Notes under the pieces: generated by a model
Seen by the model: the letters and a program-made list of their open reading frames with translations, nothing else
What the model was told of the DNA's origin: nothing
The model's database searches: none
Shown: one piece after another, positions 1 through 11,811 of the stretch
Numbering within the stretch: the stretch's first letter is position 1
How the letters are laid out: every line of letters begins with the position of its first letter
Program-made: the position numbers and the translations under genes
Source: Flavobacteriaceae bacterium
GTDB taxonomy: Bacteria > Bacteroidota > Bacteroidia > Flavobacteriales > Flavobacteriaceae
Length of the DNA stretch: 42,876 bases
NCBI GenBank assembly: GCA_003564185.1
Contig: PXFS01000025.1
Span: 1-42,876, forward strand
Direction of reading: 5' to 3'

Positions 1-127
1 CCTTTTGTGCGTTTTAGCTTTTAATTAAAATCCCTTGATATATTAGTTAAATTAAATGTGTAAGAAAAGCTGGATTCAAGTCTTAAATGCAACATTATTA
101 AACAAGAATTTGACAAAAAATAAAAGC

Positions 128-742
128 ATGAAACAAATCAAAAAAACCACCTTTCTCATTTTGATAAGTAGTTTATTTTTAAGCTGCTCAACAATAGTTA
201 AAATGGTAAATGGTGAGAAAAAAATAAAAGAAGAAACGCATGATTCTGTGAAGGAATTTGCTGAAGAACAAAAACTTGCTATTGATTTTAAACGTAATTT
301 TTATTTGAAAAACCGAATGAATAATGAAGGTTTTGCTAGTTTTAAGCCAGCCTATAATAGTGCTGAAAAAATCATCATCCCGGACATGTATTTTTTTGAT
401 CACAATGGACGTTATTTAGAAAATGAAAATGTTTGCTACCGTCTTATGAAAGTGATTGACGAATTTGATTACTATCACGATTATTTTACTTCTGAGGACT
501 TAATCTACCATTCAAGTAAGTAGCTAAAAGATCTTCAAAGTGTATTGGTTAATCATCAAGGTAAACCAATACAAGCCTTTGACAAGAAACCTAAAGACAC
601 TCATTATGCCTTTGTGTTATGGTCTAAATACAAGGGGAAGAAATGGGCTAAGGAAACTAATTTTATAATTGAGCAACTCAAGAATTCGGCAATTGATTTT
701 GAGATTTACTTTTTAAATATGGATTTGGTCATTTTTGAATAA
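128..742 (+). pseudogene. Lipoprotein gene interrupted by one in-frame stop
   Basis: One reading frame runs from ATG 128 to the TAA at 740-742 and is broken only by a TAG at 521-523. The N-terminus is a lipoprotein signal (MKQIKKTTFLILISSLFLSC, lipobox Cys at residue 20). After the TAG the same frame continues without a gap (LKDLQSVLVNHQGKPIQAF) to a plausible end, and that part has no good start codon of its own. I therefore read it as one protein of about 204 residues cut after residue 131. The downstream part (YAFVLWSKYKGKKW) faintly resembles the first strand and helix of a thioredoxin-like fold, but the family is not recognised. The nearest simple lesion would be CAG to TAG. The start at 128 is preferred over 56 because it places the signal peptide at the N-terminus. 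A sequencing error is possible. Confidence 0.65.
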
Positions 743-854
743 TGAGACTAAATTTACAATTGTAAACGTGTTTAGCATAGAAATTTATTTAAAATGATTG
801 TGAGCCTTTATTCATCTGAAAATCAAATATTTGAAAATTGAAAGTCTTTTTTTA

Positions 855-1010
855 TACTAGTTGCTTTTTGAAATTACTGGAAAAGGAAAACTATGTTTTT
901 TTCTGTGAATTAGAAAAATCAAGCATAGCCTAAGCTGCGGTTTCTTTTTGTAATAAAACAGAAAGGGAAAAAGGGAGTTTTATTGCGGTAATTTCAATTG
1001 ATAAATGGTA
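855..1010 (-). repeat. MITE-like dispersed repeat, copy 1 (inverted)
   Basis: The reverse complement of this segment aligns along its length with 23880-24055 and more loosely with 4825-5004. Shared blocks include TACCATTTATCAA at one end, a CCTTTTTCC-type pyrimidine block, GGCTATGCTTGATTTT, TAATTCACA, and CCAGTAATTTCAAA at the other end. The two ends are imperfect inverted repeats of each other (TACTAGTT at 855 and AAATGGTA at 1010). There is no coding potential. This copy is about 20 bp shorter than the other two. Confidence 0.7.
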
Positions 1011-1029
1011 TTAGTCCTTAACTTTTCTT

Positions 1030-1176
1030 GCGTTAGGGATGGAAGCGGTAGCTTTGGCAAGCAAAATCTTGTTTTTATGGGCGTGCCAAAGCGACCAAAG
1101 AAGCTCTTGGCATAACCTTATAAAAACAGATTTTTGATTGACCAACTAAAGCAGACAGCCCGCCTGAACGCCCAAA
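1030..1176 (+). repeat. GCGTTAGGGAT repeat, copy 1
   Basis: It begins GCGTTAGGGATGGAAGCGG and ends CCCGCCTGAACGCCCAAA. The same two ends bound 9451-9623 with a different middle. The middle can fold: AAAATCTTGTTTTTATGG pairs imperfectly with CCTTATAAAAACAGATTTTT, and TTTGGCA with TGCCAAA. The outermost GCGTT and AACGC are also complementary. No protein is encoded. I recall similar sequences between genes in flavobacterial genomes but could not check this. Confidence 0.6.
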
Positions 1177-1297
1177 AAATGAACTGAATGAGTGTTTTAG
1201 GTGTGGTTTTTTAAATTTGTCCTACTAAACAATACTATATATAGAAGCTTTAGCATCTTTTAACTACCGATTAACAAGTACAAAACCCTTGCAACTT

Positions 1298-1305
1298 TAT
1301 ATTTG
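1298..1305 (+). promoter_or_regulatory. Bacteroidota-type -7 box for the lipoprotein at 1322
   Basis: TATATTTG fits the TAnnTTTG consensus and ends 16 bases before ATG 1322. It lies downstream of the alternative start at 1289, which argues for 1322 as the real start. Confidence 0.5.
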
Positions 1306-1321
1306 TTATAAATATAAAAGT

Positions 1322-4764
<3,443 letters not shown>

Positions 4765-4824
4765 TAATCTATCATTTCATCAACTAAGATGACAGGTAAG
4801 AGAAAAAGAATAGATTATAGGTAG

Positions 4825-5004
4825 TACCTATCAATTAAAACTACCGCAATAAAGCGCCTTTTTTTCCTTTCTTTTTCATTATAAAAAGAAACCAAAACTT
4901 AAGACTTTACTTAATTTTCTAATACACATAAAGAAAAAAAATCATTCCCGAATTTCTCGGTACAAGCTGTTTTCTTTTACAGTAATTTTAAATAATAACG
5001 GGGA
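4825..5004 (+). repeat. MITE-like dispersed repeat, copy 2
   Basis: It has the same layout as 23880-24055: TACC start, AACTACCGCAATAA, the pyrimidine block CCTTTTTTTCCTTTC, CACATAAAGAAAAAAAATCA, ATCATTCCC, then ACAGTAATTTTAAATAATAAC. It is the most diverged copy: the right end reads GGGGA where the others keep a TGGTA-like end. It lies 60 bases past the ligA stop. Confidence 0.65.
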
Positions 5005-5046
5005 TAAATTGCAAATTATAAATGATACTATTCTTTCTAAAACAAA

Positions 5047-5074
5047 AAACCCTTGAATTTTCAAGGGTTTTTTT
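5047..5074. terminator. Bidirectional intrinsic terminator
   Basis: A perfect 10-bp stem AAACCCTTGA / TCAAGGGTTT has a 4-base loop. A T-run follows on the plus strand (ligA side), and an A-run precedes it, giving a T-rich tail for the minus-strand metallopeptidase. Confidence 0.8.
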
Positions 5075-5123
5075 AAAACTATTATTTTAGTAATTAAAAC
5101 TGTTTATAATTCCATATACAGGA

Positions 5124-7814
5124 TTATCTTACAATCAGTTTTTCAACAGAACGGGTTCCATTATTTTCAATTTCAATCAAGTAAATTCCAGTAGATACAT
5201 TATCAAGTTCAATTCTTGTAGATGTCCCCACATTTCCTAAATCAAAATGTTGAATCAATCTCCCATTGATATCAAAAACTCTACCTTTTGCATCTGCATC
5301 AAGCGCGTTAGCAAAGCTTAAGTTAAAGCTACCATTACTTGGGTTAGGGTAAATTGAAAATTCTGAGCTAACTTGTTCTTCAACAGATAGGTTTTCTCCA
5401 CACATTTCAAGAAACCATGAATTCAAAACACCTGTATCTTGGTTCCAAAAATCTTGGATTTCAAGCGTCCATTCACCTGCAGAACTACCTCCCTCAAAAA
5501 CAGAAAGCTGTCCATCACTTGGAGCAAAAACTCCAGATAATGGGTTAGGGCAATTGTTTGGGATGGCTCCAGCATCATCTGAGAATAACACAACTATCCC
5601 ATCTTCATTATCACAATCTCTATCAAAAAGAACAACTTCTTCACCATTAGGCCCAATTAGAGTCACAACTAGGTCATTAATCCAAGTATGAGAAATATCA
5701 ATTCCAACACGTAATCTTTCAATGTCATCCTCAAAGAAGACTTGAATTGTTGAAGAAGCTACTTCACCAGGCTGGTTTTGACCAACACCATCAGGAATAG
5801 CCACTGAATTAGTATTCTCAAATTCTGAACAATCAAATTCAAATGGTTCAGTTACGCTAAAAACATTAGAAACTGCGTAGAAAATATGGTCAACTGCTTG
5901 TATAAGAATCAGTGCTGAGTCCGTTTCTAAGTCCTCAGGTACTTCATATGTAAAACTACCATCGTTTGGTACATTATTGGCTATTTGTTCAAAGTTTTCT
6001 CCGCCATCGGTAGAAAAGAATATATCAACGCTATCAACATTGATCCCATTAGCGGTTGTTCCAGCTACATTCCACGTAATTTCTTCCTCTTCTCCTTTAG
6101 AAAATGTGCCCCCTAAAGAAGGACTTGTAACTTCAAAAGGACCTACATCCGCCACATTAATACTAACAACAGCAGAACCACTTTGACTTCCTAATGGATT
6201 GTTATCCCTAACTAAAATACCAAAATCCATATCTCTCGCAACATTGGGTATTACCTCCCAATTAGATTGTAAGCTGCCTGATAATACGGTCGAGAATGCA
6301 GGGAAAAATCGTATAGATTCATCCTGACTTGGAAAAGATCTAAAGTTTGGGCCTTCATCTGAATTAGCCGAAGGAGGCTGTGTAGAAATCTCGCTATCGA
6401 TTTGTTCCCAATTGTATGTTAAATCATCGTCATCAGCATCTGTGGCTTCAACATCCAAGAAAAATGCAGTTCCAAAAGGTATAGTGTAATTAGTGTCTAA
6501 ACTTAGCACGGGTGCAGAATTAGCAATGGTAATTTCTTCAGCACAGTTTCCACTGGCTCCTGTAATTGTATTTTCAACCTGAAAAACACTTACAAAATGA
6601 AAATGATCATCACTATTGTTTTGAACGTTTGGTGGACAAATACCTGCATATCCCATAATTGTGTTTCCACTTCCTGGCTCCATTGCAGTAGAATTAGTTC
6701 TAGCACCACCACATGCATTATTGAATGTGTGCGTCGCTCCAAATTGATGACCGATTTCGTGACTCACAAAATCAATATCAAATGGATCTCCAACGGGTGC
6801 GGGCAAGCCAGTAACACCACCTGCTTTATTGTTGTCATTACAAACACTTCCTAAAAAAGCAACGCCACCACCACCTGTGCTAAAAACATGACCAATGTCA
6901 TAACCATTAGTGCCTACGGTGTTGTCTACTTCGGTCTGGTTTTGACCGAGCATTGCCCCACCATTATTGTTAGTGTATGGGTCAGTGGCTGAATTAAGTT
7001 GAATTAAATCTTCATTATCTTCAATAAATTCTAAAGTGACTGAAAAGTCGCGTTCGTAAACTGAATTTACACGATCAATTGTAACTGTCATAGCTGCTTG
7101 CACAGCTTCTAATTTATCTTCGTCTGAAGCAGATGCAGGAATACCAGCTTGATTTAAGTGAAAATTTGCGTATTGACTTGTACAAGCTAATGCTAATCTA
7201 TATTTTCTTAAGATACCATCGTCTATTAAATTATTTGATAAACTTTCGGTAGGTAATTGGTCAAAATCTAATTCTATATCTTCATGGCCATGTAATTCAC
7301 AAATACTTTTTTTCTCTTCTTCAAGGTCAGCGTAATGCTTATCAAAAACCATGTAAATATCACCTTCTTGTGTATATGGGTTGATGTAAGTAGACCCTTT
7401 TGGAGAGGTGATATAACCAAAAAAACCTTGAGGGGTAAGAGTTATTTTAATATTTGTAGCTTTTTTATTTAGGTTTTTACCTACAAAAGTTTTAATGTTA
7501 AAAAATTTATTTCTCATTCCTTCTGCAAATGAACTTGCTTCATATATTTCGTAAGTATGCAATTTTCCATCTGCATCAGGAAAACTAGCTTTTATAGATG
7601 ATTGAACTCCATCAAAACGATGAGGTGCATCAGCTAAAAAATCCTTTAAGGCATTTACATCTAAATGAAATGTTTTGTAAGCTTTAATAGTTGAATTGTA
7701 TTCTATTATATTATCATGCAAATCGTATGGACTTGAGCTAGTGAAAAAATTCCTAGACTGCCCAAAAGAAATACTTGTTATGAAGATTGTAAGTAGTATA
7801 AATTTATATTTCAT
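5124..7814 (-). CDS. Secreted reprolysin-like zinc metallopeptidase with P domain and T9SS sorting signal
   Basis: This is an 896-residue modular secreted protease. A signal peptide (MKYKFILLTIFITSISFGQS) is followed by a propeptide-like region (about 21-200). The catalytic domain carries HEIGHQFGATH, with His352, His356 and His362 as zinc ligands and Glu353 as catalytic base. Next come Ig/fibronectin-like segments (about 430-655). A proprotein-convertase P-like domain follows (about 657-808; INDLVVTLIGPNGEEVVLF, GEWTLEIQDFW). The protein ends with a T9SS type A sorting domain (about 822-896; YPNPSNGSFNLSF to VEKLIVR). It is likely exported by T9SS and released or anchored at the surface to digest proteins. 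It is transcribed towards ligA and diverges from the DUF2911 gene. Confidence 0.88.
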   Translation of the reverse strand: MKYKFILLTIFITSISFGQSRNFFTSSSPYDLHDNIIEYNSTIKAYKTFHLDVNALKDFLADAPHRFDGVQSSIKASFPDADGKLHTYEIYEASSFAEGMRNKFFNIKTFVGKNLNKKATNIKITLTPQGFFGYITSPKGSTYINPYTQEGDIYMVFDKHYADLEEEKKSICELHGHEDIELDFDQLPTESLSNNLIDDGILRKYRLALACTSQYANFHLNQAGIPASASDEDKLEAVQAAMTVTIDRVNSVYERDFSVTLEFIEDNEDLIQLNSATDPYTNNNGGAMLGQNQTEVDNTVGTNGYDIGHVFSTGGGGVAFLGSVCNDNNKAGGVTGLPAPVGDPFDIDFVSHEIGHQFGATHTFNNACGGARTNSTAMEPGSGNTIMGYAGICPPNVQNNSDDHFHFVSVFQVENTITGASGNCAEEITIANSAPVLSLDTNYTIPFGTAFFLDVEATDADDDDLTYNWEQIDSEISTQPPSANSDEGPNFRSFPSQDESIRFFPAFSTVLSGSLQSNWEVIPNVARDMDFGILVRDNNPLGSQSGSAVVSINVADVGPFEVTSPSLGGTFSKGEEEEITWNVAGTTANGINVDSVDIFFSTDGGENFEQIANNVPNDGSFTYEVPEDLETDSALILIQAVDHIFYAVSNVFSVTEPFEFDCSEFENTNSVAIPDGVGQNQPGEVASSTIQVFFEDDIERLRVGIDISHTWINDLVVTLIGPNGEEVVLFDRDCDNEDGIVVLFSDDAGAIPNNCPNPLSGVFAPSDGQLSVFEGGSSAGEWTLEIQDFWNQDTGVLNSWFLEMCGENLSVEEQVSSEFSIYPNPSNGSFNLSFANALDADAKGRVFDINGRLIQHFDLGNVGTSTRIELDNVSTGIYLIEIENNGTRSVEKLIVR

Positions 7815-7851
7815 AAAAAAAATATTTTAAATTTTCCTCAAAATAAGCAAT

Positions 7852-7859
7852 TATATTTG
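7852..7859 (+). promoter_or_regulatory. -7 box upstream of the DUF2911 gene
   Basis: TATATTTG matches TAnnTTTG and lies 31 bases before ATG 7891, in the divergent gap with the metallopeptidase gene. No clear -33 TTG is seen. Confidence 0.35.
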
Positions 7860-7890
7860 AATATTCATAATATTTGCTAAAGAAATAAAT

Positions 7891-8742
7891 ATGAATTATA
7901 TGAAACAATTATTTTTATTGAGTTTGAGCTTTGTTATGAGTTTTGGCTATTCACAACTTCAGACTCCTCAACCATCCACTGCTTCAAGCCTTGAACAAGT
8001 GATTGGCTTAACAACATTCAAGGTGCAATATGCACGTCCTTCTGCTAAAGACCGAAAAGTTTTTGGAGATTTAATACCCTACGGGAAAAAATGGCGGACT
8101 GGAGCAAATTTCAACACTTTAATAGAATTCTCTGATGATATTGTATTTGGAGGTCAAGAAGTTAAAGCTGGAAAGTATGCTATTTATTCAAAACCAAAAC
8201 CCGATCAATGGAAAGTGTATTTATATAGTGACATTGATAATTGGGGTTTACCTCAGGATTGGGAGGAGGAAAAGGTTGTTGCTGTAGCTCAAGTAGAAAG
8301 ACAAAAAGTAGAACACTTTACAGAAACTTTTAGTATTGGATTTAATGCCATTTCTACATCTACAGCTCATTTACAATTTGCTTGGGAAAATACACTTGTA
8401 GAAGTCCCTATTGAAGTGCCCACAGACCAGAAAGTTGAAGCTTCCATAAAAGAAGTAATGTCAGACGCGCCAGAGGCAAGAGATTATTACCAAGCCGCTG
8501 CCTATTATTTCGAGACAAAAAAAGATGTTAATCAAGCCAAAAACTGGATCGATACGGCAATGAATCAAATGGAAGAGAAGCCCTTCTGGATGCTCCGACT
8601 ACAATCTCTGATTCACGCGGAAACAGGCGATAAAGATTCTGCAATTAAGCTAGCTAAAAAATCTTTGAAAGCTGCAGAAAAAGCTGGAAATGATGATTAC
8701 ATAAAAATGAATAAAGATTCGCTCAACGAATGGGGCGCTTAA
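7891..8742 (+). CDS. DUF2911 domain protein, exported
   Basis: This 283-residue protein has an N-terminal signal peptide (core MKQLFLLSLSFVMSFGYSQ). A DUF2911 domain covers about residues 35-180; typical blocks are ARPSAKDRKVFGDLIPYGKK, WRTGANFNT, and a W-K-V-Y-L-Y strand. The C-terminal 90 residues are helical and TPR-like (YYQAAAYYFETKKDVNQAKN, DKDSAIKLAKKSLKAAEKAG). DUF2911 has no settled biochemical function that I know of. A second ATG at 7900 starts the signal peptide equally well. The gene ends 27 bases before a strong terminator, so it is probably monocistronic. Confidence 0.8.
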   Translation: MNYMKQLFLLSLSFVMSFGYSQLQTPQPSTASSLEQVIGLTTFKVQYARPSAKDRKVFGDLIPYGKKWRTGANFNTLIEFSDDIVFGGQEVKAGKYAIYSKPKPDQWKVYLYSDIDNWGLPQDWEEEKVVAVAQVERQKVEHFTETFSIGFNAISTSTAHLQFAWENTLVEVPIEVPTDQKVEASIKEVMSDAPEARDYYQAAAYYFETKKDVNQAKNWIDTAMNQMEEKPFWMLRLQSLIHAETGDKDSAIKLAKKSLKAAEKAGNDDYIKMNKDSLNEWGA

Positions 8743-8769
8743 GGTAAAAATTAAACTTAATTGCATTTA

Positions 8770-8808
8770 AAATTCCAATGGCGTTAGTTTTAGTCATTGG
8801 AATTTTTT
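8770..8808 (+). terminator. Intrinsic terminator after the DUF2911 gene
   Basis: The stem AAATTCCAATG / CATTGGAATTT is 11 bp and perfect, with a 14-base loop and a T-run to 8808. Confidence 0.85.
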
Positions 8809-8819
8809 ATATTTAAAAA

Positions 8820-9344
8820 ATGAAAATTTTAGGTATATCTGGTTCAGCTAGTACAAAAAGCAGTAATTTTTATTTATTGCAAGCCATCACTAATCTATGG
8901 AAAAGGCAACATGATATTGAAGTAATTGATGGCTTAGAAGGCTTAAAAATGTTCTCTCCAAAAGCACTTGAGCAGGGTCTTCCTTCTTCAATAAAAAAAA
9001 TTAAAAATAAAGTATTAGAAGCTGACTTAGTATTGATATCAACGCCAGAATATAGTCATAATATTCCATCATGTCTAAAAAGTTTACTTGAGTGGTGTAC
9101 CGCTTCAGGTGAATTTTACAAAAAGAATGTTATTCCAATAACCTTTACTCCGCATCAACCTAGAGGCAAATATGCTATGAAATCCTTGCTTATGTCGCTT
9201 CAATCTTTACAAGCCAACTTACTTTTTCATTTATCACTGTACAAAACAGAGGTAGAAATTACACATCAAAATGTCATTTTAAATAATGATATTGAAGCAA
9301 TGTTCCAGGAAGTAATGAAGTCCATAGAAATTGACCTAAAATAG
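8820..9344 (+). CDS. NAD(P)H-dependent FMN reductase family protein
   Basis: This 174-residue flavodoxin-like protein begins with the FMN phosphate-binding loop (ILGISGSASTKSSNFYLL). It has the family signature PEYSHNIPSCLKSLLEW near residues 78-94, in the usual place for PEYNxxxPxxLKNxxDW. It is probably a cytoplasmic reductase transferring electrons from NAD(P)H to flavin or a quinone-like acceptor; the substrate cannot be told. It is slightly shorter than many relatives at the C-terminus. It sits directly after a terminator, so it has its own promoter or depends on readthrough. The nearest downstream gene is a pseudogene. Confidence 0.8.
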   Translation: MKILGISGSASTKSSNFYLLQAITNLWKRQHDIEVIDGLEGLKMFSPKALEQGLPSSIKKIKNKVLEADLVLISTPEYSHNIPSCLKSLLEWCTASGEFYKKNVIPITFTPHQPRGKYAMKSLLMSLQSLQANLLFHLSLYKTEVEITHQNVILNNDIEAMFQEVMKSIEIDLK

Positions 9345-9450
9345 CTTTTTAAAATCTTTTCTACTTTATATCTGTGTTTGATTTTGGGTTGTTGTTTTTT
9401 TATATATTTTTGAAATCGTTAACAAATTATTTTAATGAAACTTGGTTTTT

Positions 9451-9623
9451 GCGTTAGGGATTGTAGTGGAAATCCCACAGCAGGAATAGCTCTATCCAAT
9501 TTTATGAAATAAATTGGTTGTTTTTTTGATTACTTGAAGCGACTTTAGGAGCATCAAGTAAACCTAAAAAACGAGCTATAATTGCGAGGAATTGAAACGT
9601 AAAGCCCGCTTGAACGCCCAAAT
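9451..9623 (+). repeat. GCGTTAGGGAT repeat, copy 2
   Basis: It begins GCGTTAGGGATTGTAGTGG and ends GCCCGCTTGAACGCCCAAA, matching the ends of 1030-1176. The middle differs and holds its own hairpin (CCAATTTTATGAAATAAATTGG). Its right end lies one base before the ATG at 9625 of the next gene, so it fills the place where a promoter and ribosome-binding site would be expected. Confidence 0.6.
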
Positions 9624-9624
9624 T

Positions 9625-11534
9625 ATGAAAAAAATAGTTATAGTATTTACTCTTATTTTTAGCTGGCCAATAATTGGTCAAGAATATGCAGTTTCTTTAC
9701 TAGATTTAAGTCTCTTTGAAAGTGCCAATTCAATAACTCGATTAGAGGAAAAATTGGTGGAGATTAAGAAAGTCAATAAGATGAAAACTACTTATAAAAG
9801 CGTGGTTACCGTACTTAACAAAGCAGGTAATGATAACGCTGCTGATAGGGTTTTCTACCGCAATGATTTAACTATAAAAAGCTTGAATGCAAAAATTCTA
9901 GACAAAAATGGAGAAGTAATTGAGCAATTTAAAAAGAAAGATTTTAAAGATTTAAGTGCAGTTAGTAACTCTGCCTTATATACAGATTCACGCTATTACG
10001 TTCTTGATTACACACCGAAAGACTATCCCTACACATTGATCTTAGAATATGAATCGATAAATAAAAACACACTTCACCTTAGGCCTTGGCTGCCCAGAGT
10101 TAGAAACAATAATGCCGTTGAAAAATCAGTCTATGAAATTAAAGATGATGCAAAGTTAGGCATAGTTTATCGTGCTAAAAATATCGATAATAACGAAAAC
10201 ATAAAAATAACTAGTACAACCAATGCGCTTAAATTTGAGGCTTCTAACCTGCCAGCATTAAAAAGTGAAGCTTACATGCCAAGTATGGATAATTCGCTTG
10301 GTCGTTTGATGTTAGGACTAAACAGTTCAGTTTACATGGTGAAAATACAGAGGAAAACGTAGAGGATTGGAATGATTTTGCTACTTGGTACTACAACAAT
10401 TTGATATTAGGAAGAAATACAGTTTCTGATGAAACTGCTGCTGAAGTATTAGGACTTGTTGATGGAGTTTCTGACCCTTTGGAAAAGGCTAAAATTGTTT
10501 ACGAATATGTACAAAGTCAAGTACGGTATATTAATGTTGCCATTGGTATTGGTGGTTGGCAGCCTGCTGAAGCTAAGCAGGTTGATCAGGTTAAATATGG
10601 AGATTGTAAGGGGCTTTCTAATTATACACAAGCCTTATTAAGTGTAGTAGGAGTGGAGGCTAGATGGACTGTGCTGTACAGCAATAAGAAACCACAAAGT
10701 CTGTTAGAAGATTTTCCTTCTTTACAAGGTAACCACATGATATTGAATATTACTCTTGAAAATGAAGAAGATCTTTGGTTGGAGTGCACAAGCTCATACT
10801 TGCCTTTTGGTTATGTTGGGTCATCTAACCAAGGGCAAAAAGTCTTGGTGGTAGGTGAAAGTGGTGGTGAAATTAAGGAAATTAAAGCCTTTCAAAACGA
10901 AGCTAACTTACAACACAATATATACAGTGTATCTATTGAAAACAATGGAGATATGCTTGCTAATACTCAAAAAAAATCTATGGGGAGTCAATATGATGAG
11001 CGCTTATACTTTGAAGTTGTTAGTCCTAAAGACGCAAAAAACAGATACTTATCAGAATGGTCTTCTGTACCAAAATTGGATATTTTAGCTTTTGCTTATG
11101 AAAACGATAGAAATGAAGTAAGCTTTCATGAAGAAATTGAATTAGTGTCAAGAGGTTTTGCCAAAAAAATAGGAAACCGATTAATGTTTAAAGTAAACCC
11201 GCTTAACACATATTCAAATATTCCTAGAAAATACAATAATAGAACTAATCCATTTGACCTTGGCAATGGCTTTAAAGATGTTGATGAATATATTTTTGAA
11301 TTGCCTTCCAATTATACTATTGAAGCTTTACCTGAAAATATTTCTTTAAAATCGCCTTATGGTTCATATAGTTTAGAAATGGAAGTGGAAGAAAATAAAC
11401 TATTGGTGAAACGAACACTACAATTAAATGCTGGGATTTATCCTTAAGAAGAATATGCTGACTTCAGATACTTTGTTATAAATGTTGCTAAACATGATGA
11501 ATCTAAGGTAGTTATAAGTCCCAATAAAACTTAA
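9625..11534 (+). pseudogene. DUF3857/transglutaminase-like protein, broken by a frameshift and a stop
   Basis: An intact relative would be an exported protein of about 630 residues with an N-terminal DUF3857 domain, a transglutaminase-like core and a C-terminal beta domain. The signal peptide (MKKIVIVFTLIFSWPIIGQ) starts at 9625. The first frame ends at 10362, but the true continuation (QFSLHGENTEENVEDWNDF) switches frame at about 10321-10325, fitting one lost base. The core keeps GDCKGLSNY (catalytic Cys) and NHMILN (His). A second lesion is TAA 11445-11447. The same frame then resumes (EEYADFRYFVINVAKHDESK) to TAA 11532-11534. Two independent lesions, plus a repeat abutting the start, favour a real pseudogene over a sequencing error. 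An open start within the frame at 9592 is rejected because it lies in repeat sequence. Confidence 0.85.
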
Positions 11535-11768
11535 ATTTTGGTTTTATTAAAAGCGCTTTACAAAATCTGAAGAAAATAAATCTATTGGATTTTAAGAAAG
11601 TTGTTTTGATTATTATTTACGTTTAAATACAATTTAAAAATTAGCTTATTTTCCAGTTTCTAATAACGTTTAGTTAATGTAAAAGCTCAAATATTAAGTT
11701 CATGTTACTTAGCTTTTAAATAAACTTTACGTTTAACTTTTGATGTTCTTTTAGGTTTCTTTAAGTTT

Positions 11769-11776
11769 TATGTTTG
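11769..11776 (+). promoter_or_regulatory. -7 box upstream of the LRR lipoprotein
   Basis: TATGTTTG fits TAnnTTTG, 35 bases before ATG 11812. A TTTG at 11739-11742 could be the -33 element, but the spacing is longer than usual. Confidence 0.4.
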
Positions 11777-11811
11777 CCTAAAATTTTAACAAACCCCTTA
11801 ATTAGAACACA

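Larger units (their letters stand above)
743..1321. other. 579-base non-coding stretch filled mostly by two repeats
   Basis: I find no convincing gene here. Positions 855-1010 hold an inverted copy of the MITE-like repeat, and 1030-1176 a copy of the GCGTTAGGGAT repeat. The remaining parts, 743-854 and 1177-1297, are AT-rich with no recognised feature. A promoter-like box lies at 1298-1305. Confidence 0.6.
4765..5123. other. 359-base intergenic stretch between ligA and the convergent metallopeptidase
   Basis: It holds a copy of the MITE-like repeat (4825-5004) and a bidirectional hairpin terminator (5047-5074). I see no gene in it. Confidence 0.7.

Noticed and set aside
1289-1321. An earlier ATG for the thioredoxin-like lipoprotein.
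   Set aside because: The promoter-like box at 1298-1305 lies downstream of it, and the extra residues would precede the signal peptide.
9592-9624. An upstream start for the DUF3857 pseudogene.
   Set aside because: It lies in the end of the dispersed repeat, and the signal peptide begins only at 9625.
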